Positions 1 through 7,863 of a DNA stretch of 39,641 nucleotides are shown here, one piece after another. Position numbers and translations under genes: made by a program. Position 1 is the stretch's first letter; every line of letters starts with the position of its first letter. The stretch comes from Gammaproteobacteria bacterium (GTDB lineage: Bacteria; Pseudomonadota; Gammaproteobacteria; SZUA-229), in the NCBI GenBank assembly GCA_029881035.1, contig JAOUNI010000022.1, forward strand, positions 1 through 39,641, written 5' to 3'. The notes beneath the pieces were generated by a model. It was not told where the DNA came from and ran no database searches. It saw only the letters and a program-made list of their open reading frames with translations.

Positions 1-154
1 TTCACCGGCAGTGCGTGAGCAGGTTGCGCGGCTGGCGCGTGTTCGGCCTGATGTGGCGGTTGAGGTTGTGGCTGATGATGATGCGCGGCTGACTGATCGT
101 GACAAGCATTTTAATACCGGCGTGACCAGGGCGCTGCTGGCTGCGGCGGCGGTT
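1..154. repeat. Left copy of terminal overlap (circular genome)
   Basis: These 154 bases recur at 39488-39641. The copies differ only at window positions 10, 23, 25 and 28; the other 150 bases agree. Three differences are silent and together positions 23 and 25 change Val to Ile in the primase. The overlap shows that the contig closes on itself as a circle or comes from a circularly permuted molecule. The mismatches suggest that reads from two variants were joined. Confidence 0.9.
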
Positions 155-202
155 GATGGTGATGTGGTGATTCCGAGATTTGATAAGGAGGCTGGCCAGT
201 GA
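2..202 (+). CDS. TOPRIM primase, C-terminal end (continues from 38697-39641)
   Basis: This is the 3' end of the primase gene that starts at 38697. It enters the window in frame at base 2 and stops at TGA 200-202. After removing the overlap, joining it to the right-end part gives a protein of about 330 residues. The visible segment is the acidic end of the TOPRIM-type region, with Asp-rich residues and a conserved-looking DRDKHFNTG stretch, followed by a short tail. The apparent GTG at 11 is not a start. The stop overlaps the GTG start of the next gene at 199. Confidence 0.85.
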   Translation, partial: SPAVREQVARLARVRPDVAVEVVADDDARLTDRDKHFNTGVTRALLAAAAVDGDVVIPRFDKEAGQ

Positions 203-366
203 ATAAAGTGACTTGTTGTTGTTTGTGCGGTGACGAAGATAAGCCGTTAAAACGAATCTATGGTGATTGGTACTGTGACGAATGCGAAGAGTTTGATCGT
301 ACCTGTGATATTGATGCTTATGAAGAGCAGAAGCGCGCTCGAATCGCTGAAGAAAATGAATATTAG
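199..366 (+). CDS. Small zinc-ribbon-like protein (55 aa)
   Basis: A 55-residue protein with cysteines spaced like a zinc ribbon: C6-C7-C8-x-C10 near the start and CDEC at about residues 26-29, followed by an acidic helical tail. The GTG start overlaps the primase stop and has a very strong AAGGAGG ribosome-binding site at 185-191. It sits between primase and helicase with tight spacing, so it probably belongs to the replication operon, perhaps as a DNA- or primase-binding accessory. That role is inferred from position and I do not recognise a named family. Confidence 0.75.
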   Translation: MNKVTCCCLCGDEDKPLKRIYGDWYCDECEEFDRTCDIDAYEEQKRARIAEENEY

Positions 367-399
367 TTTGATAACAATAATAAATAACGAGGCTGAAGC

Positions 400-1914
400 A
401 TGAGTGATAAGCCGACTGATTTTAATGATCTGGCGCAGGTGCAGGGTGTTGAGGCGCTCGGTGTGCAGATCACTAAAGATTTGCATGATATTACGGTCGA
501 CCGACGACGCGAAGTTGACGCGCCAGCGCAGCTTTCGGAGGGGGTGAAGGCTGTTTCTGATATGGGCAATGTGGTTCCATTTGATAAAAACAGCAATCTA
601 CCCAACGAAAACGCTGCGCGTGATGACGAATTTGAGCGTGTATGGCGTGGCAAGTTTGAACGAACTAATTCTGGCAGCCTGAAAGGCTCGGTGCGTAACA
701 CTGAGCTGGTGCTGCGACATGATAAGCATTGGGCGGGGGTACTGGGGCTTTGTGAGTTTAGTCATCGTGTTTTGAAGTTGAAGCCGCCACCGATGTCGGA
801 TTCGTGCGCGGGTGAGTGGAATGATATGGATGCGGGGTCTTTGCGGCTTTGGTTGGCTGAGCAGTATGGGTTTACGCCTAACCACGGTGATGTGACTGAT
901 GCGCTGGTGACGGTGGCGCGATCGAATAGTTTTCATCCTGTCCGGGAGTATCTTGAGTCGATTAAATGGGATGGTGTGCCACGGTTAAAAGACTGGTTGA
1001 GGCTGGCGTTTGATTCAACGGAGCCGGAGGGCTATCTGGCGTTGGTGGGCCCGAAGATTCTGGTGGGCGCGGTGGCGCGTGTGATGCGACCTGGCTGTAA
1101 GGCTGAGGAGGTGATGATTCTCGAAGGTCGGCAGGGGCGTGGTAAGTCAACGGTGATTTCTATTCTGTTCGGTGACTGGTTTTCTGATTCGCCTTTGCCG
1201 ATTGGTAAGGTGGCGGCGCAGGAGCTTATCCAGGGTAAGTGGTGTTTTGAGATTGCGGAGCTGGACGCCTTTCATAAAGCGGAGGTGACGGCGTTGAAAC
1301 AGTTCCTGTCGCAGCAGATTGACAGGTTCCGACCGGCGTATGGTCGGAGCGCGTTGGATTTTCCGCGCCAGACGCAGTTTTGGGGATCGACTAATCAGGA
1401 TACTTATCTGCGCGATTACACGGGTAACCGAAGGTTTTGGCCGGTTTTTTGTGCGACCGTGAATAAAGAGTGGGTGCGCGAACATCGGGACCAGTTGTGG
1501 GCTGAGGCTTTGCAGCTTTATGAAAACAAGTTTCAGTGGTGGGTTTCTCGGGAAACGCCGGAGCGCGAAGCGGAGTGGTTGCTGGTGACGGATGTCCAGG
1601 ATTCGAGAATGCAGGCCGATCCCTGGGAGGGGTTGCTCATTAAGTTTTTCGCTAAGTCCGTCAATGAGTATTTTCATGCGCATGAGATTCTTGAGGGGAT
1701 TGGTGTTGATGGTGGGCACCAGACTCAGGCCCATGTAAACCGGATTGCGCCGATACTGAGGTCGTTGGGCTGGAAAAATACACGCAAGCGAATTCCTGAT
1801 GGAAACGGCAGAAAAGTGCAGGCGCGGGTGTGGATTAATCAAGATCTGCTGGATGAGGTTCCGTTAAGCAGTGATAAAAACGAACAATCGGGTGATGAAT
1901 TATGGGATATGTGA
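400..1914 (+). CDS. VapE/D5-like replicative helicase
   Basis: A 504-residue protein of the virulence-associated E (PF05272) group, the superfamily-3-like helicases that many phages and islands use to unwind their origin. The Walker A loop is at about residues 243-251 (GRQGRGKST). The Walker B region follows at about 280-287 (FEIAELDA), and a sensor-like stretch (FWGSTNQDTYLRDYTGNRRFW) lies near 330-350. The first 90 residues are less conserved and may contact the primase. The start at 400 has ACGAGG about nine bases upstream. With the TOPRIM primase it makes the usual two-gene primase-helicase unit. The stop falls at the edge of the repeat cluster that begins at 1910. Confidence 0.9.
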   Translation: MSDKPTDFNDLAQVQGVEALGVQITKDLHDITVDRRREVDAPAQLSEGVKAVSDMGNVVPFDKNSNLPNENAARDDEFERVWRGKFERTNSGSLKGSVRNTELVLRHDKHWAGVLGLCEFSHRVLKLKPPPMSDSCAGEWNDMDAGSLRLWLAEQYGFTPNHGDVTDALVTVARSNSFHPVREYLESIKWDGVPRLKDWLRLAFDSTEPEGYLALVGPKILVGAVARVMRPGCKAEEVMILEGRQGRGKSTVISILFGDWFSDSPLPIGKVAAQELIQGKWCFEIAELDAFHKAEVTALKQFLSQQIDRFRPAYGRSALDFPRQTQFWGSTNQDTYLRDYTGNRRFWPVFCATVNKEWVREHRDQLWAEALQLYENKFQWWVSRETPEREAEWLLVTDVQDSRMQADPWEGLLIKFFAKSVNEYFHAHEILEGIGVDGGHQTQAHVNRIAPILRSLGWKNTRKRIPDGNGRKVQARVWINQDLLDEVPLSSDKNEQSGDELWDM

Positions 1915-2152
1915 CACCTGTGACGGCCTACGGTTTGAGGGTGTCACAGCTACAGGCTAGACGGGGCGCGGGTTGTGACGGCGTGACGGCTGTGACGCCG
2001 GTTTCCCGTGCACGTAGGCGCGCACACCTACGCGCGCGCACGCATGCGGATGCGAATATATGTGTCACAGGTGTCACTACTGTCTTATATAAGCAAAATC
2101 AGGAAGTTAGAGTGTGACGGCCTCAAATTGTAGGGTGTCACAGGTGTCACAG
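1910..2152. repeat. TGTGAC repeat cluster; candidate replication origin
   Basis: About ten copies of a TGTGAC(A/G)C(C) motif lie here in both orientations. CTGTGAC-type copies are near 1910, 1919, 1974, 1991 and 2113. GGTGTCACA-type copies are at 1940, 2061, 2070, 2134 and 2143, some back to back. Between the arms is a GC-rich stretch with an inverted repeat, CGTAGG (2013-2018) and CCTACG (2027-2032). Such iterons directly after a VapE-type helicase gene are a likely binding site for an initiator or the helicase, hence a candidate origin. The repeats also encode Val-Thr-rich peptide in one frame, which is probably a by-product. Confidence 0.6.
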
Positions 2153-2506
2153 GGGTTTGAGTGGTATCGAGCTGATCTTTACAGCGTTGAAACAGTGGAG
2201 GGTTATCGAGTGATGGTGCAGAAGGTTGGTGGTCGGTGGGTTTATTCTGCATTTAGTCCATGTGAAAAAATTATCAGGAATGGTGATCGCTGGTTTTTTC
2301 GTGGCTTTGAGTACAAAGATCGGTATGAGATTGGTGAGCAGGTGCCACCGGCTTTTGATTTTCGAGGCATGACGGCTTCGATGCCGTTGGGTTGTTTTCG
2401 TGATGTTGATTTCGGTGGCACTGAGCCTGCGATGGCGGCTGCGAAGGATGCTTGTTGGTTGGATTGGTTAAATAATAATAACGGGGTGTGTGATGGCGAA
2501 GATTAA
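2114..2506 (+). CDS. Hypothetical protein of the replication region
   Basis: A 130-residue soluble protein that I do not recognise. Its GTG start at 2114 has AGGAA at 2101-2105, but the first 30 residues are encoded by the TGTGAC repeat cluster. A second in-frame start, GTG 2210 or ATG 2213, has a better GGAGG site at 2197-2201 and gives about 97 residues. The body has aromatic and Gly residues typical of a small beta-rich fold and lacks membrane segments. It overlaps the next gene by 17 bases, so it is probably part of the same early transcript. Confidence 0.6.
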   Translation: MTASNCRVSQVSQGFEWYRADLYSVETVEGYRVMVQKVGGRWVYSAFSPCEKIIRNGDRWFFRGFEYKDRYEIGEQVPPAFDFRGMTASMPLGCFRDVDFGGTEPAMAAAKDACWLDWLNNNNGVCDGED

Positions 2507-2894
2507 AACGATTGATGAACGGTTGTATGAGTGGGCGGATTTCGTGAGGGACAATAAAAAAGATTTGTTGTTTGCAAATAAATCACCTGAACAGCAAACG
2601 GCTGGCGGTGGTGATGTTAGTGATGGTTATATGCCGGAACACGTGGTATTGATGGAACTGGCTGTATTGCAATTACCTGTTGATTGCCGTGAGGCGGTGA
2701 AAGCTAAGTACATGGGATGCCAGGATAACCAAGCTGATCAGGCGCGCCAGCTGTCTGCCGCGCTAAAGAAAAAGATTTCTCGGCGGCGATTTAGCGAGAT
2801 GATCTATTACTCGCATCTGTTTATCGCTGGGATTTATACAGGACTGGAAATGGCTATTGAAAAAAGTGTTGACAATGCCGCCCAGAAACCTTAA
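2493..2894 (+). CDS. Q-like late antiterminator
   Basis: A 133-residue protein that resembles phage Q-type antiterminators in layout. It has an N-terminal RLYEWADFVRDN helix (the family has an RL-x2-W-G motif), a middle helix around LPVDCREAVKAKYMG, and a basic C-terminal half with KKKISRRRF followed by a YSHLFIAGIYTGLE helix. The ATG at 2493 is preferred; a GTG lies one codon upstream. Position supports the call: it is the last gene of the early operon, and its end overlaps a TTGACA element followed by an intrinsic terminator, as at lambda pR'. Sequence similarity to the family is modest by eye. A RinA/ArpU-type regulator is an alternative. Confidence 0.6.
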   Translation: MAKIKTIDERLYEWADFVRDNKKDLLFANKSPEQQTAGGGDVSDGYMPEHVVLMELAVLQLPVDCREAVKAKYMGCQDNQADQARQLSAALKKKISRRRFSEMIYYSHLFIAGIYTGLEMAIEKSVDNAAQKP

Positions 2895-2897
2895 GTT
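2869..2897 (+). promoter_or_regulatory. Candidate late promoter
   Basis: A perfect TTGACA (2869-2874) lies at the end of the Q-like gene. A weak -10 (TAAGTT, 2892-2897) follows after 17 bases. An intrinsic terminator stands 56 bases further on, in front of all late genes. This matches the lambda pR'-tR' arrangement, in which Q modifies polymerase near the promoter. The assignment is inferred. Confidence 0.5.
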
Positions 2898-2952
2898 TGC
2901 ATTCAGAGTGTGTTGTTGCGACTGAGGCACACCGAACAAATTAATAATCATC

Positions 2953-2981
2953 AAAGCCTGCGAATTTCGCGGGCTTTTTTT
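2953..2981 (+). terminator. Intrinsic terminator ahead of late genes
   Basis: An 11-bp stem (AAAGCCTGCGA with TCGCGGGCTTT, one G-U pair), a three-base loop and a run of seven T. It would stop transcription before the holin genes unless polymerase is antiterminated. Confidence 0.85.
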
Positions 2982-3006
2982 ATGTCTTTTTTCAGGAGGC
3001 GGGCCA

Positions 3007-3564
3007 GTGAATCTTAAGTCGGTATTGAAAACTATCGGTGTGGGTTTGCTGGCCAGTAACCCAGTGGGCGCAGGTGTGTTGTCTGTGGTGAATGCGTTCC
3101 TGCCTGATGATGAGAAGTTGGATGCTGGCGTGGCAACGGGTGCGGATGTTCATTCTGCTATCGATAAGTTACCAGCTGATGTTCGTGAACGGTTAATGCA
3201 GGCTGAGATTAATTTAGAAGTTGAGCAGGAGCGCGGTCGCACTGCTCGTTACCAGGCGATGTGTTCTGCTGATGGCCAGCAGACTCGGGCAAAGATTGTA
3301 CAGATGGCCATGTGGTCGCTGATCGGGTTGACGATGGTGTTCATGTTGTTTGTTGGTTTTGTGTATGTCGAGAAGGGCGCAGCTGAGGCTTTCAGTGCTG
3401 AGATGGTAGCGTTTTTCTTTGCGCTGTCTGGCACGTATGCCTATGTGATCCGCGCGTACTTTGGTGACCTTAAAGCTGAAACGCAATCACGACACGCCAC
3501 GATTGATGACAAGCCACAACATCCGAAAGGATTGGCTGGTTTGTTTTCAGCGATCAGGGGTTAA
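3007..3564 (+). CDS. Holin-like protein of the 3TM/GTA-holin type
   Basis: A 185-residue membrane protein. An N-terminal hydrophobic stretch (about 10-30, GVGLLASNPVGAGVLSVV) is followed by a charged helical region (50-95). Two strong membrane segments come next (about 100-120, MWSLIGLTMVFMLFVGFVYV, and 128-150, FSAEMVAFFFALSGTYAYVI), and the tail is basic. This matches the layout of 3TM holins (PF11351-like), which form the membrane lesion that releases or activates the endolysin. The GTG start at 3007 has AGGAGG at 2993-2998. It is the first late gene, directly after the putative antitermination-controlled terminator. Confidence 0.7.
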   Translation: MNLKSVLKTIGVGLLASNPVGAGVLSVVNAFLPDDEKLDAGVATGADVHSAIDKLPADVRERLMQAEINLEVEQERGRTARYQAMCSADGQQTRAKIVQMAMWSLIGLTMVFMLFVGFVYVEKGAAEAFSAEMVAFFFALSGTYAYVIRAYFGDLKAETQSRHATIDDKPQHPKGLAGLFSAIRG

Positions 3565-3566
3565 GG

Positions 3567-3788
3567 ATGTCAGATATCAAACAGCAGGCTGTATCGACTA
3601 TCGATCATGTCAAACATACGATGGATGCGGGTGCGTTTACTATTACAGTTGGCGCGCTGGCTGAGATACTGCCAGCGTTCGCGGCGTTGCTGTCTATTGT
3701 CTGGATGATGATCAGAATTTATGAGACGCGCACAGTGCAAAAGCTGCTAGGTAACACTGTTGTTGTTGATGATGAGCAGGATGATTAG
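3567..3788 (+). CDS. Small class II-like holin
   Basis: A 73-residue protein with a hydrophobic core of about residues 20-48. It contains ITVGALAEILPAFAALLSIVWMMIRIYE, long enough for one long or two short membrane segments, and has an acidic C-terminus. This pattern (LPAFAALLSIVWxxIRIYE) is typical of small phage holins found beside lysis genes. It starts two bases after the previous gene. Two adjacent holin-like genes could form a holin/antiholin pair, but which acts as which cannot be told from sequence. Confidence 0.65.
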   Translation: MSDIKQQAVSTIDHVKHTMDAGAFTITVGALAEILPAFAALLSIVWMMIRIYETRTVQKLLGNTVVVDDEQDD

Positions 3789-3790
3789 TC

Positions 3791-4138
3791 GTGCCTGAGT
3801 CGCCTCCGCGATTAAGTTGTAAATCAAAAACAAAACGTGCGGTGGTGAAGGTTGCTGAAAAGCGTGAGTCAGCCGCTAAGCGCGGTTATGGTCGAGCATG
3901 GCAGAAAGCTCGTGAAGGTTTTTTGCGTAAGCATCCGTTGTGCGAGTGTGATGAGTGTCAGGCTGGCGTGAAGCGAGTGATGGCCGCGACGGTTGTAGAT
4001 CATAAGGTTCCGCATAGAGGTGATAAGGTTTTGTTTTGGGATCGAAACAACTGGCAGGCAATGGCCGCGAGTTGTCATAACAAGAAAACCGCGCGAGAAG
4101 ATGGCGGGTTTGGAAACCGAACCGCATCGACCAGCTAG
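3791..4138 (+). CDS. HNH endonuclease (packaging-associated type)
   Basis: A 115-residue HNH nuclease. A basic N-terminus precedes the zinc-binding pairs (CECDEC at about residues 54-59 and a later Cys-His). The catalytic HNH motif runs from VVDHKVPHRGD (about 74-84) through NNWQAMAASCHNKKTARED (about 93-111). In cos-packaging phages such as HK97 a gene of this type lies just before terS, and the HNH protein aids terminase cutting at cos. The position here, directly before terS, fits that role. The start is GTG at 3791, with AGGATGA upstream. Confidence 0.85.
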   Translation: MPESPPRLSCKSKTKRAVVKVAEKRESAAKRGYGRAWQKAREGFLRKHPLCECDECQAGVKRVMAATVVDHKVPHRGDKVLFWDRNNWQAMAASCHNKKTAREDGGFGNRTASTS

Positions 4139-4362
4139 GCATGGGGGGTGTAAATCCTTACAGCCGCGCGCACTGTAGACCGAGTCCCTACCTCCATTTT
4201 TACGTGGATAGTTTTGAATAGAGATTCACCACTTGCTGATTTTGTTAAAAGTGGTGATAGAAAAGCAGGATAGTCAAGAAATATTTAGTAGTTAATAAAA
4301 GTTTTTAATTTTAAATTTGTTTCACGTATTAATTCAGGGATTATTTTTATCAGGCAATCATC
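4139..4362 (+). other. HNH-terS intergenic region; possible cos site
   Basis: This 224-base region has no gene. Its first 60 bases begin with a run of six G (GGGGGG) followed by TGTAAATCC, then GC-rich GCCGCGCGCAC and a pyrimidine-rich stretch. It then turns strongly AT-rich before terS. An inverted repeat (TCACCACTT 4226-4234 with AAGTGGTGA 4249-4257, 14-base loop) sits in the middle. In HK97-like phages with an HNH gene here, the cos site lies in this gap, so the GC-rich part is the best candidate for the cutting site. No cohesive-end sequence can be defined from this sequence alone. Confidence 0.4.
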
Positions 4363-4818
4363 ATGACGAAGAAAGCAGATCCAAACAAAGGGAACGTATC
4401 TCAGTTCCCTGGGGATTATGCTGGGCACTCTGATGATTGGCATATACAGCAAGCGGCAGATATGCGGCCTGCTGGTTTAAAGGCTGAAGAGTGTGATGTT
4501 TGGGATGTGATTGCTCCTGAGTTGAGCAAGGTAGGGCGGCTTAAAAAACTGTATATCGAAGTGATCTGCGAATATTGCCGGATCGTTGCAAAGTTGGCTG
4601 AGGCCCGTGAATACCTGGATCGCGAAGAATGGACTTATGTCACCACTGGCCGTCATGGGTCACAGGAAAAATCACGACCAGAAGTTGCTCAGTTGAATGA
4701 TGACTGGCGAAAATTCCGTTCATTAGTGAGCGAGCTGGGCCTGTCGCCTGCGGCTGAAAAGAGCCTGAATAGCAAACAGGGTGATCTGTTCGGGCCGAAC
4801 CCTTATTCAGATTTGTAG
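4363..4818 (+). CDS. terS: Terminase small subunit (P27 family)
   Basis: A 151-residue protein of the phage terminase small subunit P27 type (PF05119). It shows a PxGLxAEExDVWDVIAPELSKVGRLKKLYIEVICEYC helical region at about residues 36-75, a basic middle and the conserved GLSPAAEKSL element at about 127-136. It recognises the packaging site and recruits the large subunit. Its last codon position overlaps the GTG start of terL at 4818, so the pair is translationally coupled. Confidence 0.9.
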   Translation: MTKKADPNKGNVSQFPGDYAGHSDDWHIQQAADMRPAGLKAEECDVWDVIAPELSKVGRLKKLYIEVICEYCRIVAKLAEAREYLDREEWTYVTTGRHGSQEKSRPEVAQLNDDWRKFRSLVSELGLSPAAEKSLNSKQGDLFGPNPYSDL

Positions 4819-6527
4819 TGGTCGCGAAAAGTCAGCACATCAAAGACATTGATAAATATGTCAACGATGTCATAGCAGGGCGCAAGCTCGCTAACAAATG
4901 GGAAATTTTAGCGTGTAAGCGTTACAAAAAAGATTTAAAACGCTCGCGCACTACTGGTTTCGAATACGAGTTTGATCGGCAGAAAGCTGAGCACGCGATC
5001 AAGTTCATCGAGACATTGCCGCACACCAAAGGAAAGTGGGCCACGCTCACAGGTAAAGATCGTCTGATCAGACTGGAAGGCTGGCAGAAGTTCATTATTG
5101 GAAGCATTTTTGGTTGGGTTCACAAAAAAACTCGGCTTCGCCGGTTTAGAGTCGCGGATGTTTATGTGCCGCGAAAAAACGGTAAGAGCGTTATTGCTGC
5201 AGGCATCGGGCTTTATATGCTCACCGCTGACGGTGAGTTTGGCGCTGAGGTTTATTGCGGTGCGACTACCGAAAAGCAAGCCTGGGAAGTATTTAAGCCA
5301 GCTAAATTGATGGCTGAAAGGTCGCCAATGTTTCGGCGGCATTACGGCGTTGAAGTGACCGCGCGTTTTCTAACACGGCCTCGTGATGGCTCGGTGTTCG
5401 CGCCAGTCATAGGCAAGCCTGGTGACGGAGCGTCACCCTCCTGTTCGATCGTTGATGAGTTCCATGAACACGATGACGATGAGCTTTACGACACTATGAT
5501 CACAGGCATGGGCGCGCGCGAACAGCCGCTCATGCTGGTGATCACAACGGCGGGCTCGAATATCGCCGGGCCCTGTTATCAAAAACAAAGAGACCTCGAA
5601 AAAGTTCTCGAAGGTGTTTTTGAAAACGATCAGCTGTTTGGTGTTATCTACACCATCGACAAAGAAGATGACTGGAAAGCAGAGTCGTCACTGATTAAAG
5701 CCAATCCAAACTACGGCGTATCAGTTGGAAAAGATTTCCTGAGAAACCAAATTCGTGACGCTGAGCAATCACCACGAAAAATAAACACGGTCAAACGTAA
5801 ACATTTCAATATCTGGGTCGGTGCTAAAGACGCCTGGATGAACATGGACTTGTGGAACGCGCAAGGCGACTCAACGCTTCAGCGTGAAGACTTCGTTAAC
5901 GATCCCTGCAACAAGGCGCTCGATCTATCGAGCAAGCTCGACATCACGGCTGATGTCGATATGTTCACGCGCGTCATCGACGGCAAAGATCATTATTATG
6001 TTTTCGGCAAATACTATCTGCCTGAAGACAGAGTCAACGAAGACGGCAAAGAACATTACCAGGGCTGGGTCAACGACGGTCATCTGATTACAACTGACGG
6101 CAACGTCATCGACTACCAGACGATTGAAGACAACGCGGCTGCCGACGGTAAGAACTACCAGATCGAACAGGTTGGATATGATCCCTGGGGCGCAACCGAT
6201 CTGGCGCAACGCCTGCAGGACAGTCACGGCATGACCGTGGTAGAAATCCCGCAAACCACAAAGTATTTATCCGAGCCGATGAAGTGGGTCGAATCAATGG
6301 TGCTCGCTGGTCGTTTTCATCACGACAACAACCCGGTGCTGTCATGGATGATCTCGAACGTAGTCTCGAAAGAAGATGCAAACGAAAACGTGTATCCGCG
6401 CAAAGACGGTAAAGAAAATAAAATCGATGGCGCAGTAGCCACCATCATGGCCATGCTGTTATCGATGAAAGAAGAATCTGAAGAAGGCCCGAGCGTTTAC
6501 GAAGAACGAGGAATAATAGCATTTTGA
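4818..6527 (+). CDS. terL: Terminase large subunit
   Basis: A 569-residue ATPase-nuclease that pumps DNA into the prohead and cuts it. The ATPase domain carries a Walker A-like loop (VPRKNGKSVIAA, about residues 116-127) and a Walker B (SCSIVDEFHEHDDDE, about 210-224), followed by the coupling motif LMLVITTAGSN. The nuclease domain has the acidic residues expected of an RNase H fold: ALDLSSKLDITAD near 375, GYDPWGATD near 455 and NKIDGAVATI near 535. The length is normal for the HK97 group (Terminase_1). The GTG start overlaps terS. Confidence 0.95.
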   Translation: MVAKSQHIKDIDKYVNDVIAGRKLANKWEILACKRYKKDLKRSRTTGFEYEFDRQKAEHAIKFIETLPHTKGKWATLTGKDRLIRLEGWQKFIIGSIFGWVHKKTRLRRFRVADVYVPRKNGKSVIAAGIGLYMLTADGEFGAEVYCGATTEKQAWEVFKPAKLMAERSPMFRRHYGVEVTARFLTRPRDGSVFAPVIGKPGDGASPSCSIVDEFHEHDDDELYDTMITGMGAREQPLMLVITTAGSNIAGPCYQKQRDLEKVLEGVFENDQLFGVIYTIDKEDDWKAESSLIKANPNYGVSVGKDFLRNQIRDAEQSPRKINTVKRKHFNIWVGAKDAWMNMDLWNAQGDSTLQREDFVNDPCNKALDLSSKLDITADVDMFTRVIDGKDHYYVFGKYYLPEDRVNEDGKEHYQGWVNDGHLITTDGNVIDYQTIEDNAAADGKNYQIEQVGYDPWGATDLAQRLQDSHGMTVVEIPQTTKYLSEPMKWVESMVLAGRFHHDNNPVLSWMISNVVSKEDANENVYPRKDGKENKIDGAVATIMAMLLSMKEESEEGPSVYEERGIIAF

Positions 6528-6664
6528 AAATAATCCCTGACATCTTAGGAATCGCGGGTCTTGGCCTGGTTGGTTATGGCGTTGCTCAATGGAGCGTGCC
6601 TGCGGCCTGTGTGGTGGTCGGTGTAGTCCTGATGTTTTCCGCCTACCGAATGGCTAAAAAATAA
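6524..6664 (+). CDS. Small two-helix membrane protein between terL and portal
   Basis: A 46-residue protein starting with TTG that overlaps the terL stop and ends two bases before the portal gene. It is mostly hydrophobic with a Gly-rich first segment (ILGIAGLGLVGYGVA) and a second one (PAACVVVGVVLMFSAY), ending in Lys-Lys. Tiny membrane proteins at this position are common in HK97-like head operons, but their function is not known. Exact packing between its neighbours supports real translation. Confidence 0.65.
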   Translation: MKIIPDILGIAGLGLVGYGVAQWSVPAACVVVGVVLMFSAYRMAKK

Positions 6665-6666
6665 TT

Positions 6667-7863
6667 ATGTTTCTCGATAGAATTGCGAACCCGCAAGCGG
6701 CGATCACTGAATCCAGCGAGCTGGCTAAAATGATTTATGGCTCGCAATCAAATGCGGGCGTGACCGTCACTACCGATAGCGCCATGCGTCAAAGCGCGGT
6801 TTATGCCTGCGTGTCCGTTATCAGCGAAACCGTTGCGCAGTTGCCGTTAATTCTTTACATGCGTGATGGTGATAGAAAACAACGTGCGATCGCAAACCGT
6901 TTGTACAGTTTGTTGCACGACGCGCCGAATGATTTTCAAACCAGCTTCGAGTGGCGTCAGACAAAAACTGCTCACCTTTGTCTACGCGGTAAAGCGTTCA
7001 GTTTTATCAATCGGTCAGTAACAGGCGAAGCGCTTGAGTTGTTACCTATGCACCCTGATCGGGTAAAAATAAAACAGCATAAAGATTATCGGCTTGAATA
7101 CGAATTCACCGATGCCGACAACATCAGACATATACTGCGGCAGGATCAGGTGTTTCGTCTCACTGGTCTGTCGTTTGATGGCGTGAACGGCATCAGCCCG
7201 ATTGCTTACCATCGTGAAACCGTTGGCACGGGCATTGCTGCAGATAAGCACACCGCGTTGTCGTTTAAAAACGGCGCGAAGATGAATGGCGTGCTGAGTA
7301 ATCCCGGTCACTTCAGCACTACTGAAGTCGCTAAGCGAGTCAAAGAAAGCTGGGACGAAGCGCACAGTGGCGACAACGCCTTTAAAACACCGTTGCTCGA
7401 AGATGGTTTGTCATGGATACAAACTTCAATGAACAACCGTGATGCTCAATACATCGAAACCCGTAAATTTCAGACTGAAGAAATAGCGCGAATTTTTCGA
7501 GTGCCGCCGCATAAAATCGGTCATCTTGAAAAAAGCACCAACAACAACATTGAGCATCAGGGTTTAGAGTTTGTTACCGATACCATGATGCCCTGGCTGC
7601 GCCGTTGGGAGCAGGCGATTGCTCGTGACTTACTAGGCCGGTCTGATAGCCGAAAGTATTTCTCTGAATTTTTGGTTGATGGTTTGCTGCGTGGCGACTC
7701 AAAGAGCCGCGCAGAATATTACGCGCGCGCGGTCGGTAGCAACAACGGCCCTGCATGGTTAACGGTTAATGAGATTCGCGCAATGGAAAATAAAAATTCG
7801 ATTGAAGGTGGCGATGTTTTATACGTGCCTTCATCCGTTATGCCTGCCGGAGAGAATAAATGA
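6667..7863 (+). CDS. Portal protein (HK97 family)
   Basis: A 398-residue portal (PF04860 type), the twelve-subunit ring at one capsid vertex through which DNA enters and leaves. Typical features are the N-terminal SAVYACVSVISETVAQLPLILYMR segment, LLHDAPNDFQTSFEWRQ, the middle VFRLTGLSFDGVNGISPIAYHRETVG region and the FRVPPHKIGHLEKSTNNNIEHQGLEFVTDTMMPWLRRWEQAI helix region near residues 280-320. The length is normal. It overlaps the protease gene by four bases (ATGA). Confidence 0.95.
   Translation: MFLDRIANPQAAITESSELAKMIYGSQSNAGVTVTTDSAMRQSAVYACVSVISETVAQLPLILYMRDGDRKQRAIANRLYSLLHDAPNDFQTSFEWRQTKTAHLCLRGKAFSFINRSVTGEALELLPMHPDRVKIKQHKDYRLEYEFTDADNIRHILRQDQVFRLTGLSFDGVNGISPIAYHRETVGTGIAADKHTALSFKNGAKMNGVLSNPGHFSTTEVAKRVKESWDEAHSGDNAFKTPLLEDGLSWIQTSMNNRDAQYIETRKFQTEEIARIFRVPPHKIGHLEKSTNNNIEHQGLEFVTDTMMPWLRRWEQAIARDLLGRSDSRKYFSEFLVDGLLRGDSKSRAEYYARAVGSNNGPAWLTVNEIRAMENKNSIEGGDVLYVPSSVMPAGENK

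Noticed and set aside
1902..2117. 71-codon frame rich in Val-Thr repeats after the helicase
   Set aside because: The peptide repeats follow directly from the TGTGAC DNA repeats, and there is no ribosome-binding site. It could be made by coupling, but the repeat cluster is the better explanation.
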